From a virus, in IMG/VR virus record IMGVR_UViG_3300003937_000048, positions 1 through 37,598 of that record: 37,598 nucleotides of DNA; one strand, given 5' to 3'. The translations under genes were made by a program, and so were the position numbers. The notes beneath the pieces are model-generated. The model saw only the letters and a program-made list of their open reading frames with translations, had not been told where the DNA came from and did no database searches. Positions 26,093 through 35,260 of this stretch are shown here, piece by piece. Within the stretch, counting starts at the first letter, position 1, and every line of letters starts with the position of its first letter.

Positions 26093-27721
26093 ATGAAATT
26101 TAAATATAAAACTAAATTTTTGAATGAAGTACAAGCTTCTGCAGAAAATGTAAAAGATGGAAAGTTTGTATCCCAAGCTTCATTGGAACAATTAAAGTCT
26201 TTAGTTCCAGAAGATATTGATTTCGAAAAAAATATTGATTTGATTGGTGTAGCTTTTAATGCAGCAGTAATTAATCAATTCAATAAAAATCATGATGGTA
26301 TAGACACAAAAACTGCGCTAGCTATTAAAGATTATTTTATTCACAAGCCCACTAATATAGAACATAATAAAAAGAAAATTGTAGGGCATATTGTATCATC
26401 TGGATTTTCTAGAATGTATAATGATGAATTAATAAGTTCTGTCGGCGAAGAAATAAATCAACCTTTTAATTTGGCTCTTGGAGCTGTAGTTTATTCTGCA
26501 GCTAATAAAGAATTTGCCGAAATGGTTTTAAGATCAGTTGATCCAGAAGATGAAATGCATCAAGTGGTATCTGCGAGTTGGGAATTAGGATTTAATGAAT
26601 ATGTAATTGCAGCTGGAAGCAGAAGCTTGGATGAAGCGGAAATTATTTCAGACCCTAAGCATGTAGAAGAATTATCTCAGTATTTAAAAGCTTTCGACGG
26701 AGAAGGTAAATTAAATGACGGTACTGAAGTATATAGATTGGTGGTTGGAGATGTCTATCCATTAGGCATAGGCTTTACTGCAAATCCTGCGGCTGACGTA
26801 AAAGGAATATACGTATTTGACGATAAAAAAAAAGAAGAATCTGAGGACGATTCTTTGAACGCTGAAGAAAAAATACAAGTCAATAATAAAATTTATTTTT
26901 CGAAAAATGAAAAAAATATTTCACAAAATGGAATTTTAACTGTAAATGAATCTATAAACAATATTTCTATTATGGAAAAACAAGAACTACTAGAAGACTT
27001 TAAAGCTATCCTTGAAGAAAAAATGCCTGGTCATGATTTCTCTCAAGAGACTGTAGCTAATGTTGGTCGTGTTATTGGAGATGCTATCAAATCCAAAAAC
27101 GAACAATATGAAAAAGAACTTCTTGCTCTTGAGGAAGAGCGTCAAAAATTCGCAGAAGCTGAAGAAGGTATTAAGGCTGATCTTGAAGATCTTAAGTCTA
27201 AGCTTGAAGCTGCTGAGGGTCAAGTCGCCACTCTGAGTGAGGAAATCGATTCTCGCAAAAGCGAAGACGCTTTTAACGCTCGCATGGAAGATGTTGATGC
27301 GACTTATGATCTTTCAGAAGAAGATCGCAAGGTTTTAGCCTCCGAAGTTGAAGCTATTAATCTTGACGAAGCTTCCTTTGAGGAGTATAAGTCAAAACTT
27401 TCCGTTATGTGGGCTCATAAAAGTAAGGAATACTTAGCCGAACAAGAAAAAGCTTTTGAAGAAAAGCTTGAGGCTGAACTCCAAAAACGCTTGCAAGGCA
27501 TGGAAACATCTGAAGCTTCTGACGCTTCCGACACTTCCGAAGAAACTGAGACTGAAGAATCCGAAGCTTCTGAAGAAGTTGAAGAGGTTCTCGAAAACGC
27601 TGAAACTGAAGAAGAAGAAGTTATTGCTAATAATAACACAACTTCCGCAGTTGAAGAAGTTTCTTTAAGAGAAAAATTCGCAGAAGCTTTTGCGAAAGAA
27701 AATATTTCAATTAAATTCTAA
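26093..27721 (+). CDS. Prohead protease-scaffold fusion
   Basis: A 542-residue protein. Residues ~1-245 look like a prohead serine protease (a PTNIEHNKKKIVGHIV segment with the probable catalytic His; VVSASWELGFNEYV with a Ser). After a Lys/Glu linker, residues ~294-500 are a long coiled coil followed by a highly acidic region, the hallmark of a capsid scaffold. An in-frame ATG at 26972 (MEKQELLEDF) coincides with a change from AT-rich to more host-like codons, suggesting that the scaffold is also made separately, as with lambda C/Nu3. No ribosome site is seen before 26972. Confidence 0.75.
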   Translation: MKFKYKTKFLNEVQASAENVKDGKFVSQASLEQLKSLVPEDIDFEKNIDLIGVAFNAAVINQFNKNHDGIDTKTALAIKDYFIHKPTNIEHNKKKIVGHIVSSGFSRMYNDELISSVGEEINQPFNLALGAVVYSAANKEFAEMVLRSVDPEDEMHQVVSASWELGFNEYVIAAGSRSLDEAEIISDPKHVEELSQYLKAFDGEGKLNDGTEVYRLVVGDVYPLGIGFTANPAADVKGIYVFDDKKKEESEDDSLNAEEKIQVNNKIYFSKNEKNISQNGILTVNESINNISIMEKQELLEDFKAILEEKMPGHDFSQETVANVGRVIGDAIKSKNEQYEKELLALEEERQKFAEAEEGIKADLEDLKSKLEAAEGQVATLSEEIDSRKSEDAFNARMEDVDATYDLSEEDRKVLASEVEAINLDEASFEEYKSKLSVMWAHKSKEYLAEQEKAFEEKLEAELQKRLQGMETSEASDASDTSEETETEESEASEEVEEVLENAETEEEEVIANNNTTSAVEEVSLREKFAEAFAKENISIKF

Positions 27722-27735
27722 AACTAAAAACTAAA

Positions 27736-28260
27736 ATGCATAAACTATTACCATTTAGACAGTATGATGAAAAGGATGTTATCAACCTTTTCAAGCTGCA
27801 AGGTAATGCTTCCAAGTTCGGTAGCTTTTATCCCGAAGCTCCTATGGCTTTAGAAGCCTCAACTGCTTCAAGTGGATTCCTCGGAATTACACTTAGATCA
27901 ACCCTCGCTTATGATGAGAATGACGAAAAACTCTCGAGCTACCCCGTAAAGAAAGACGAGCTTCAAGCTGTACTTCCTGGCGAGGCTGTTCCTGTTGTTA
28001 CTCGTGGATTCTTCACCTTAACTGGTGACGCTGTTACAGGTGCTGCTGTTGGAAATATCTTAACGCTTGGCGCTAACGGTACATTCCTTACTCCTGCAAA
28101 TGAAACTATTACAGTTGATACTTCAGGCCGTAGTGCAGCTACTGACGCAATTTCCGCATCTTCCAGCTTTGGTGTTGGTCGCGTACTTGCTGTTGGAGCC
28201 GCTGGCACAACTAAACCTGCTGCTATCTTTGTCCAACTTCTTGGATCCGCAGCTCAGTAA
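27736..28260 (+). CDS. Probable capsid decoration protein
   Basis: A 174-residue protein, Ala/Thr/Gly-rich, beta-type, with host-like codons indicating high expression. It sits between the scaffold and the major capsid gene, where head decoration (lambda gpD-like) proteins are usual. GEAVPVVTRGFFTL and VGNILTLG fit the loose pattern of that family. No catalytic motif. Confidence 0.65.
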   Translation: MHKLLPFRQYDEKDVINLFKLQGNASKFGSFYPEAPMALEASTASSGFLGITLRSTLAYDENDEKLSSYPVKKDELQAVLPGEAVPVVTRGFFTLTGDAVTGAAVGNILTLGANGTFLTPANETITVDTSGRSAATDAISASSSFGVGRVLAVGAAGTTKPAAIFVQLLGSAAQ

Positions 28261-28283
28261 CCATAGAAAGGTAAATTTATAAA

Positions 28284-29471
28284 ATGAATATTACACTAAA
28301 ACGAACCGAAGAACAAGTCGAGCTTATTAAAGCTATGGCTTCGAAAAATCGTAATGTTGCCTATGAGGCTCAAGCAGCTGCTGCTGAGTTTGTTGGTCCC
28401 GTTCTTTCTGAAGTAATGAATAATGCTCCTACATTGAGCAATATGTTCACTTCCTTCCAGTTTAACGATGATGATAATCCCTCGATTCCGTTGGATTTGT
28501 ATCACGACATTTCGGATGAGGATTACCTCGAAGTATACAGTCAGTCAGTTCCTGGCGGATTGCCTTCGAACACAATCACACCTTTGCATAGCGAACTGAA
28601 ATTTGCTACTTATCGCATGGAAACAGCTGTTGACTTTGATCGTCGATATGCTGCTCGTTCCAGACTCGATGTAGTTAGCAAAACTTTTAGCCGCATTGCA
28701 CAAGAGTTGCTTCAAAAGCAAGAATACACCTCTGCAAATCTTTTGCTTGGCGTTCTTGCTAATGCCACAACTAACGGCGACGCTCATGTAGTTGCTTCTG
28801 CATCTGCTAATCAGTTCCTTATTGCTGACGTTAACACTCTTATCACTGCTGCTAAGAGGTTGAACACAGCTTGGAATGGTGGAACACCGATCACTGGAAC
28901 TCGTGGAGTTTCTGATCTTCTTGTTTCTCCTGAGATTATGGGCGAAGTTCGCGCAATGGCTTATAACCCCATTAATACTCGTGGTCTTAGTAGTACCCTT
29001 ACTGGTACTGCTACAGCTGACGGAGATGCAGCTACGGATGATACCGTATCTGTTAACAGTACAGGTGGAGGAGTTATTCCCGCGACTGAGCAAATGCGTA
29101 ACGCATTGTATGCTAACGCTGGAGCTTCCGAGCTTTATGGTATCGCTCTTACTGAGATCAATGAACTTGGTGTTGGTCAGCGCTTCAACGACGTATTTAA
29201 GTCGATGGTTGCTGGCGGAGGTAAAGCAGGTGATGTCGGACACAGTAGCGGAAACTTCGATACTTCTGGTGATGAAATCATCATTGGTCTTGATCGTGGA
29301 CGCGAGTCGCTCATGAGAGCTATCGCTGTTGATTCTGAGACAGGAGCCGAGTTGAATCTTGTAGCCGACGACCAGTATACTGCTCGTCAAAGCAAGATCG
29401 GATACTTCGGATCCATCGAAGAAGGACGCATGGTCCTCGACAAGCGCGCTGTTACAGGAATTGTGGTATAA
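28284..29471 (+). CDS. Major capsid protein
   Basis: A 395-residue protein, the most host-like codon use in the window. The ATG follows an AAAGGTAAATT ribosome site. The position after scaffold and decoration genes, the size and the pattern (long N-terminal helices, PSIPLDLYHDISDEDYLEVY, an E-loop-like Gly/Pro stretch, AKRLNTAWNGG) fit an HK97-fold capsid subunit. It ends before a strong terminator, so it can be made in excess. Confidence 0.85.
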   Translation: MNITLKRTEEQVELIKAMASKNRNVAYEAQAAAAEFVGPVLSEVMNNAPTLSNMFTSFQFNDDDNPSIPLDLYHDISDEDYLEVYSQSVPGGLPSNTITPLHSELKFATYRMETAVDFDRRYAARSRLDVVSKTFSRIAQELLQKQEYTSANLLLGVLANATTNGDAHVVASASANQFLIADVNTLITAAKRLNTAWNGGTPITGTRGVSDLLVSPEIMGEVRAMAYNPINTRGLSSTLTGTATADGDAATDDTVSVNSTGGGVIPATEQMRNALYANAGASELYGIALTEINELGVGQRFNDVFKSMVAGGGKAGDVGHSSGNFDTSGDEIIIGLDRGRESLMRAIAVDSETGAELNLVADDQYTARQSKIGYFGSIEEGRMVLDKRAVTGIVV

Positions 29472-29499
29472 GGTAACTTATCCATATATATTGAGTTTA

Positions 29500-29529
29500 A
29501 AAAAATCCACCTACGGGTGGATTTTTTTA
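29500..29529 (+). terminator. Intrinsic terminator after the capsid gene
   Basis: ATCCACC and GGTGGAT around a TACG tetraloop (29505-29522), flanked by an A-run and TTTTTTT. Confidence 0.9.
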
Positions 29530-29576
29530 TTCCCAGATTTAGTATATAAGTGTAAGATTTTAATAGTACATAAGTT

Positions 29577-30020
29577 ATGAAACCAAAGAAAAATTCAACG
29601 AAATCTGTTAAGGCTAAGCCTACTACAAGAAAAAGAAAAGCGGTTGCTAAAGCTCCCAGCAAAGAGAAAAAACTTTCATACATAGACGGTAAGACAGCTG
29701 AAGCTGTTGAAGATAAAGAAAGATTAAGGGATCTTGAAAAGTTGTTGAATCCATCTTCATTGCATAATCCATTTAAGGTTACTAATGCAGAAGACTTGGA
29801 TAAAAAATTAGGCGATATGAGTTTGCCAGAACTACAGTCCTTATCTGTTGAGGTTGGAGTTTTTCCTTCTGGAAGCAAAGCTACGCTCAAAAATAAATTG
29901 AAAAAAGAATTTAAAAATAGATTTTTCCTCGGAAAAGGAAAAGTTCTTTCAACAACAAATCCCGTAGCAGATTACTCGTCTATGACAGAAGAGCAAAAAC
30001 GCCTCTTCTCAACCGAGTGA
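29577..30020 (+). CDS. SAP-domain protein
   Basis: A 147-residue protein. The N-terminal ~32 residues are Lys/Arg-rich. Residues ~80-113 (LPELQSLSVEVGVFPSGS, then KATLKNKLKKEF) match the SAP helix-extension-helix motif, a DNA-binding module. In head modules such proteins may bind packaged DNA or be neck components; this is inference. It begins a new transcript after the capsid terminator, with TATATAAGTGTA upstream. Confidence 0.65.
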   Translation: MKPKKNSTKSVKAKPTTRKRKAVAKAPSKEKKLSYIDGKTAEAVEDKERLRDLEKLLNPSSLHNPFKVTNAEDLDKKLGDMSLPELQSLSVEVGVFPSGSKATLKNKLKKEFKNRFFLGKGKVLSTTNPVADYSSMTEEQKRLFSTE

Positions 30021-30023
30021 TAA

Positions 30024-30680
30024 ATGGGACAAATAGATTCTATAGCTGAAAGTATATTTAACACTGAGTTCTATGAAGAAGTTGGGACTCCTGAATATAT
30101 ACAACAAAGGAAAGTACAAATATCAGCTTGGCTGGAAACAAATATTGGTCAATTAAATATATTAATCAATGAAGGCTTTAGGGTTGACGAAAATAATGAT
30201 GCGTGTCCAGTTCTTAAAAATGAAGAAATCGCAATTTTTATTCAGCTCTATTTAAAATATTATTACAAAAGGCAAAGCCAGTCAATACTAAAGAATCTAA
30301 CTACCACTACAACTTCTGGAGGGGAATCCTCTTCGTCTATGTCAGAGTGGACTCAATTAAGAGAAGGAGATTCTTCAATTACTAGAGTTGCACAAAACGC
30401 TTCTCCACAACAGAAAGTTCAAGTCGCTCAAACTTATAAAACATTTGCTGAAGAAGCTGATATAAAATTAAGCGAATTGGTTCATTCTTATAATATGTAC
30501 AAGTCTTCGCCGAGACAAGTTGCTGGAAACGAAGCTTCTTCTGAGGATTGTACGCCAGAAGCCTCTGGGTGCGATACAGAAAGTGTTCAAACTGAATCGC
30601 AAGTACAACCTCAAGTTACGAGTCAAGAAGAAGGGCAGAGTCAAAGTCAAGATATCACATTCTTTTCCCAGGATGAATAA
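30024..30680 (+). CDS. Putative head-tail connector protein
   Basis: A 218-residue protein. The helical N-terminal half (ISAWLETNIGQLNILINEGF; IFIQLYLKYYYKR) is like the small helical adaptor proteins that follow the capsid gene in many phages. The C-terminal ~60 residues are Gln/Ser/Glu-rich and probably disordered. The call depends on position. Confidence 0.5.
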   Translation: MGQIDSIAESIFNTEFYEEVGTPEYIQQRKVQISAWLETNIGQLNILINEGFRVDENNDACPVLKNEEIAIFIQLYLKYYYKRQSQSILKNLTTTTTSGGESSSSMSEWTQLREGDSSITRVAQNASPQQKVQVAQTYKTFAEEADIKLSELVHSYNMYKSSPRQVAGNEASSEDCTPEASGCDTESVQTESQVQPQVTSQEEGQSQSQDITFFSQDE

Positions 30681-30682
30681 TT

Positions 30683-31123
30683 ATGACCGACCTAATATCA
30701 AGCTCAGATAAGGAGGCTTATGAGTCTGTATTCAATGATATACATGATACTTTTTCAAGGGAGATAACAATATTCAAAAAAGCTCAGAAAGTATTTATAT
30801 CTACAGATAATACATATAACGCTCTCTACTCTAGAGTTAAGAACCAAAAGGGTGGAGATAAAGTAGTTGAAGAAATAAAAATTAAAGCTAGAATACTTTA
30901 CTCTTCTAGCACTTCAAGAGAAAACTCAGAAAATGAAATACTTGGAGTTGATGTTCCTGATGATCATATAAGAATAAAAGTTAATGAAGAAGGTTATAAT
31001 TTTATTAGACAAGCATCTGACGTTGAAATAGATGGAGAATTATTCGAAATAGTTTCAGACGCTTCTAAAGCTGGATTATTTTCTGTTAAATATTATAATA
31101 TATTACTTAAAAGAAGGGGTTAA
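30683..31123 (+). CDS. Putative head-closure protein
   Basis: A 146-residue protein with a helical start (YESVFNDIHDTFSRE) and a beta-rich body (DHIRIKVNEEGYNFI; VEIDGELFEIVSD) that resembles phage stopper or head-closure proteins. It sits in the expected place in the neck cluster. No signature residues are known. Confidence 0.5.
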   Translation: MTDLISSSDKEAYESVFNDIHDTFSREITIFKKAQKVFISTDNTYNALYSRVKNQKGGDKVVEEIKIKARILYSSSTSRENSENEILGVDVPDDHIRIKVNEEGYNFIRQASDVEIDGELFEIVSDASKAGLFSVKYYNILLKRRG

Positions 31124-31125
31124 TA

Positions 31126-31722
31126 ATGAAGATTAGGATTAATAACAACGCTCTTAAGAAAATAGAAAACTCTCAAGTAGCTCCTATCGTTCATGCTGAA
31201 GCTAGAAGAAGAATAGAAAAATCTTTAAGAGAGGCTCAGAGAGAAATGTTGCAACAATTTGAAAGTCATCCTGTAACTCAAGAAATTGACATGGGTCCAG
31301 ATGGATACAATTCCAGTGGGACTCTTGGCGGGTACGGAAATTTATATTCGTTTATTGGGTTTGAAGAAGGTATGGACCCCATAGCTCCAATAAGAATGTT
31401 ATTAAAAAAAGCTTTAAAAATTAAAAATTCTCCAAATAGTCATAAGTCTATGATAACAAATTTTATAATAGAACTTCCATCAAAAGAAGAAATTTTTTCA
31501 GCGACTCCAAACCCTTGGGCTTCAGGAAGAAGTTGGGCAGAAGGAATAGAAAAAGGTATATCTGGATTAGGTCAATATTTAAATACCCAATCTTTCTCTA
31601 GTAGATCTGGGGAAGGTATTCAGGCGGATAAAAAAATAAGAGGGGGAGGTTTTTCTAACACAAAATATTTAAGTCAAATACTAAATGACTTAAAAAGAAA
31701 TATACTTAGTAAAGTAAAATGA
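31126..31722 (+). CDS. Putative neck or tail-completion protein
   Basis: A 198-residue protein. Basic helical N-terminus (AEARRRIEKSLREAQREM), then Gly-rich loops and a basic C-terminus. By order it corresponds to the HK97 gp10-like or tail-completion slot. Its stop overlaps the next start (ATGA). Confidence 0.45.
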   Translation: MKIRINNNALKKIENSQVAPIVHAEARRRIEKSLREAQREMLQQFESHPVTQEIDMGPDGYNSSGTLGGYGNLYSFIGFEEGMDPIAPIRMLLKKALKIKNSPNSHKSMITNFIIELPSKEEIFSATPNPWASGRSWAEGIEKGISGLGQYLNTQSFSSRSGEGIQADKKIRGGGFSNTKYLSQILNDLKRNILSKVK

Positions 31723-32594
31723 AAATAGGATTTGATCATGAATTGTTATCTAGTTTCTATCTCTGGTTTGATGATAGGTTGAATTATTTTGCAGAAGCTT
31801 ATAAAGATCCTATTGAGCACACATTTCAACAAGTTGACTCTATAGATATACCTTCAAACTATTTAGCTTATTATAGCCCTTATAGACAATTTGTATGGGC
31901 TTCTGATAAAGTATCTGTACCAAGTCAAGTAACTATAGATGGAAATGTAGTGCAAGATCGAAACGGAATATATATAGATTATAATCAAGGAAGAGTGTTA
32001 GTTGATACAGGTGTATTTGGGAATAATAAAAATTTAGATATTAAAGGTACTTTTGCATATAAAACAATTAATACTTATATAACAGACGAAACAGAAGAAG
32101 CTGTTATTGTAAATAGTGATTTTATTATATCTCCTCTTAACCAAACATATTTACAACAAAATGGAGGATTTAATGATAAAATATATACTATTCCCGCAGT
32201 ATTTTTAACTTTAGCAAATTCTGAAAATCATCCTTTTGCTTTTGGAGGTTTAGATCGTACTGAATTAAATCTTCGAGCAGTTGTAGTTGCAGACTCAAAT
32301 TATACGCTAGATGGCGTACTTTCTTTATTTAGAGATTCGGCTAGAACATGTTTTAGTTTAATTAATTTTGAAGATTTTCCATTTGGCGAGTTCTCACACA
32401 TAAAGAATCCTCCGTACAAATATTCCGATTTAATTGCTTCTTCTAATAAAAAACCTTTTATTGAAAACGTTAGAGCTTCCAAATTAACAGACCGATCCAG
32501 AGAGAGAATTACCTCTTCAAAGGACTATAAAATAGGATTTTTAGATTTTGAATTATCTAAGGTGAGAAATCCTAGAGAAAGTTTTTCTAGATAA
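31719..32594 (+). CDS. Putative tail-terminator or neck protein
   Basis: A 291-residue protein, beta-rich and aromatic (FYLWFDDRLNYF; NYLAYYSPYRQF; GIYIDYNQGRVLVD). It precedes the major tail gene, the usual place of tail-terminator proteins, but is longer than typical siphovirus terminators, so it might serve a contractile tail. Identity uncertain. Confidence 0.45.
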   Translation: MKIGFDHELLSSFYLWFDDRLNYFAEAYKDPIEHTFQQVDSIDIPSNYLAYYSPYRQFVWASDKVSVPSQVTIDGNVVQDRNGIYIDYNQGRVLVDTGVFGNNKNLDIKGTFAYKTINTYITDETEEAVIVNSDFIISPLNQTYLQQNGGFNDKIYTIPAVFLTLANSENHPFAFGGLDRTELNLRAVVVADSNYTLDGVLSLFRDSARTCFSLINFEDFPFGEFSHIKNPPYKYSDLIASSNKKPFIENVRASKLTDRSRERITSSKDYKIGFLDFELSKVRNPRESFSR

Positions 32595-32618
32595 AATTTC
32601 ACATTTAACAATTTTTAC

Positions 32619-32631
32619 TGTAATATAAAAT
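32619..32631 (+). promoter_or_regulatory. Candidate late promoter motif
   Basis: TGTAATATAAAAT, about 30 bases before the major tail gene; it begins like the motif before PhoH (ACTGTAATATA in both). Confidence 0.35.
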
Positions 32632-32660
32632 ACAAATCAACCTTTTAATATATAAACATT

Positions 32661-33962
32661 ATGGCAACTGATAGAATTATTTACCAAAGTGAATCGCTAT
32701 TCGTTAGTAAAATCGATGGAACTGGATCTGTTACTGTAGCTAACAGTACAGACAAAGACATCGATGTAGACGACATTAGCGAAATCAATCGTGTTCAGGA
32801 CATGAGTTACAACATGGAAGTAACTCGTACTGATATCAATGAGTTTGGTCAACTTGCTGCTCTTTCGAGAGAAGTAACTGAACCCCCCACAGTATCAATA
32901 GACTTTTCATACTACCTCACCAACGGTACACAAGAAGAAAATTTAGGATTCAAACTTAATAAGGGAGATGTTTTTCCTGAGACAAGTCCTACTTCTTTCA
33001 CTTCTGATTTACTTACTGGAACAAGTGGTAAAGATGAATTGAATTACTACATCGTTACTTCTCCAGAAGGTGAAGATGTTCATGGTCAAGGAGTCTCTCC
33101 TGATACTAATGGAATTAATCATACTGATCACGGATGCATCGGTATCGGAAACGGATTCATTACAAGTTACGGAATTACCGCAGCTGTTGGTGAACTTGCT
33201 ACTGCAAGTGTTTCTGTAGAAGCTTCTAACATTCTTTTTAAGAATGATTTGAGTAGTGGCATGAATAACCCTGCTATCGATATTGATTCCACAACTGGAG
33301 CAAAGATTGCTAGTAAGGTAAACTGGGCAAGCGTTCAATCTTCTGACGGAGATCATAAGGATAATGGCGGTCAAGAACTTTTCGCTATTCGCCCTGGTGA
33401 TATTACAGTTGACTTTGATGCAGCTGGATATATTGGTTCCACACAAGCTGGATCCCTTCAAACTGGTGGTGCTGTTCTTCCTGGTGCAGGAAACAGCGCT
33501 CCTACAACAAAGAGTGCTATTCACTTGCAAAACGTATCAATTGATCTACCTGTTGGTCGTAGTCCTCTTACAAGACTTGGAAATCACTATCCTTTCGCTC
33601 GTAAGGTTGACTTCCCAGTAAACATGACATTGTCCGCTTCCGCTCTTATGACGGATATTGATGATGGTTCTCTTGACGCACTTATTTGTGGTGGTGAAAC
33701 TCCTCGTGATATCGCTATTACTCTTAATACTCGTTGCGGAAACACAACTGCAATGGTTTTTGTAATGCGTAATGCTATTCTTGATACTCAATCATTCTCC
33801 GCTTCGATTGGTGATAACAAAACCGTTGATCTTACATTCAGCAGCCAAATTGGTGGTGCTAATGATTCTGACAATGGAGTATTCTGTTTCGCTAAGCCAT
33901 TCAACAGCGCAGCAGCTTATGGAGCTGGCACAGCTACTAATGCTATCACTCCTACTCCCTAA
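32661..33962 (+). CDS. Major tail protein (tube)
   Basis: A 433-residue protein with host-like codons, followed by a terminator, in the slot of the major tail subunit. Beta-rich throughout: VEVTR-like strands, VTEPPTVSIDFSYYLTN, and a C-terminal NMTLSASALMTDIDDG repeat-type strand. Gly/Ser/Asp-rich loops suggest surface-exposed decoration. A contractile sheath is less likely at this length, but no sheath gene is seen in the window. Confidence 0.7.
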   Translation: MATDRIIYQSESLFVSKIDGTGSVTVANSTDKDIDVDDISEINRVQDMSYNMEVTRTDINEFGQLAALSREVTEPPTVSIDFSYYLTNGTQEENLGFKLNKGDVFPETSPTSFTSDLLTGTSGKDELNYYIVTSPEGEDVHGQGVSPDTNGINHTDHGCIGIGNGFITSYGITAAVGELATASVSVEASNILFKNDLSSGMNNPAIDIDSTTGAKIASKVNWASVQSSDGDHKDNGGQELFAIRPGDITVDFDAAGYIGSTQAGSLQTGGAVLPGAGNSAPTTKSAIHLQNVSIDLPVGRSPLTRLGNHYPFARKVDFPVNMTLSASALMTDIDDGSLDALICGGETPRDIAITLNTRCGNTTAMVFVMRNAILDTQSFSASIGDNKTVDLTFSSQIGGANDSDNGVFCFAKPFNSAAAYGAGTATNAITPTP

Positions 33963-33983
33963 GAGTTAAAGGTAAACAACTTA

Positions 33984-34015
33984 AAAACCCCAGGTTTCAC
34001 ATCTGGGGTTTTTTT
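33984..34015 (+). terminator. Intrinsic terminator after the major tail gene
   Basis: CCCCAG (33988-33993) and CTGGGG (34003-34008) around a nine-base loop, extended by an A-run pairing with the following T-run. Confidence 0.9.
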
Positions 34016-34047
34016 GTGTATTTACACATAAGGTAAAAGGTAAAATA

Positions 34048-34332
34048 ATGAAATCAGAAAGAGAATTACTTGAGTTTCAAGTTCTTCGCTCTATCACTAA
34101 TCTATATAAGTCGTTTTTGACTTTAGTAGAAGATTTGAGCGAAGATCACAAAGAACAGTTTGAAAGACTGAAAGAGGCTCTCCCAGAGAGTGAAGATATA
34201 ATAAGACAGGCTGAATACCTCGATGAAGGTCAGCTTAATTATTTAAGAAAAAAAATACTTGATTCTGGCAACGATGTTAGAAGAGAACTTTTCGCATGTA
34301 TGGAAAATTTTGAAATCAAGTTTAAAAAATAA
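34048..34332 (+). CDS. Hypothetical tail-module protein
   Basis: A 94-residue acidic helical protein (LLEFQVLRSITNLYKSFL; EEALPESEDI-like). An AAAAGGTAAAATA ribosome site precedes the ATG. Between major tail and tape measure genes, it is probably an assembly factor or chaperone component. Confidence 0.6.
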   Translation: MKSERELLEFQVLRSITNLYKSFLTLVEDLSEDHKEQFERLKEALPESEDIIRQAEYLDEGQLNYLRKKILDSGNDVRRELFACMENFEIKFKK

Positions 34333-34378
34333 ATTTATTTATTATAATATATAATATAAACCAAGGTATAAGGTAACT

Positions 34379-35260
34379 ATGAAAATTGACGAGAAAAAAA
34401 TATTGTATTCTTTCGAGGTAAATGTCGAGAAAGAAGTTGAAGAAACAGTCGAGAAAAAGAAAAAACGCAAGAATAAAGAGACTGGTAAAATGGATGTTAT
34501 TACAACTAAAGAAACAACTATGGTAAAAAAAGATGTTCCTTTTAATATTGTAATCAAGAAACCTACTAGAACACAACTTGAGGACGGAGACATGTTTTAT
34601 AGCTTAGAGTTGAATAAGTTTATTAAAATGGGTCTTTTAACTAAAGCTATGCTTGCTAAGCAGTATGGAACTCAGGGTGGAGTTTGGACAGAGAAAGAAC
34701 AAAAGCTTTACGCTGAATTGATATACAAAATGCATCAGAAGCAATTGGAGATCCAGCAGTTCTCTATTCTTGGCGAAAATGGAAAGCTATCTGATAGACA
34801 GAAGTTGAAACTTGATATTGCTATGAGAGAAATGGCTGAATTGAAAAAAGAATTAACTGAATACGAAATGGTTCAAAATTCCTTGTTTGATCACACCGCA
34901 GATATTAAGGCTAGAAACAGAACTATTATGTGGTATATTCTGCATCTAACTCATTTTGCCGAAGGTGAAGATGAAGATGCAATATTAGAAGAGATGTTTG
35001 AAGGTGATGATTTTGAAGACAGGTTCTCTCTATACGAAGATAAAGAAGAGGGTGGAGATGAAGTATATGAAAGAGCTATTGACAAAATTTCTTCTATAGT
35101 GACTATTTGGTACATCAGCGGAAATCAAGAAAAAGAAAGTCTAGAAGAGTTTATGGAACAAATGAAAAAAGACTCTGAAGATTTAGAAAACGATCTTGAG
35201 GAAGATTTAGAGGAAGATTTAGAGGAAGAGTCTGAAGAGGCTGAAACTCAAAATGCCTGA
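34379..35260 (+). CDS. Putative tail assembly chaperone
   Basis: A 293-residue, highly charged protein starting after TAAGGTAACT. Lys-rich near residues 25-35, with a mixed alpha/beta centre and a C-terminal tail of repeated DLEEDLEE units. It lies just before the tape measure gene with an eight-base overlap to the next gene, the position of G/GT-type chaperones. No in-phase slippery heptamer was found in the overlap region. Confidence 0.55.
   Translation: MKIDEKKILYSFEVNVEKEVEETVEKKKKRKNKETGKMDVITTKETTMVKKDVPFNIVIKKPTRTQLEDGDMFYSLELNKFIKMGLLTKAMLAKQYGTQGGVWTEKEQKLYAELIYKMHQKQLEIQQFSILGENGKLSDRQKLKLDIAMREMAELKKELTEYEMVQNSLFDHTADIKARNRTIMWYILHLTHFAEGEDEDAILEEMFEGDDFEDRFSLYEDKEEGGDEVYERAIDKISSIVTIWYISGNQEKESLEEFMEQMKKDSEDLENDLEEDLEEDLEEESEEAETQNA

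Noticed and set aside
28545-29390. 281-residue frame on the - strand
   Set aside because: Antisense to the major capsid gene; Ser/Cys-rich shadow produced by its host-like codons. Similar shadows at 33009-33530 and 29387-29890 were rejected for the same reason.
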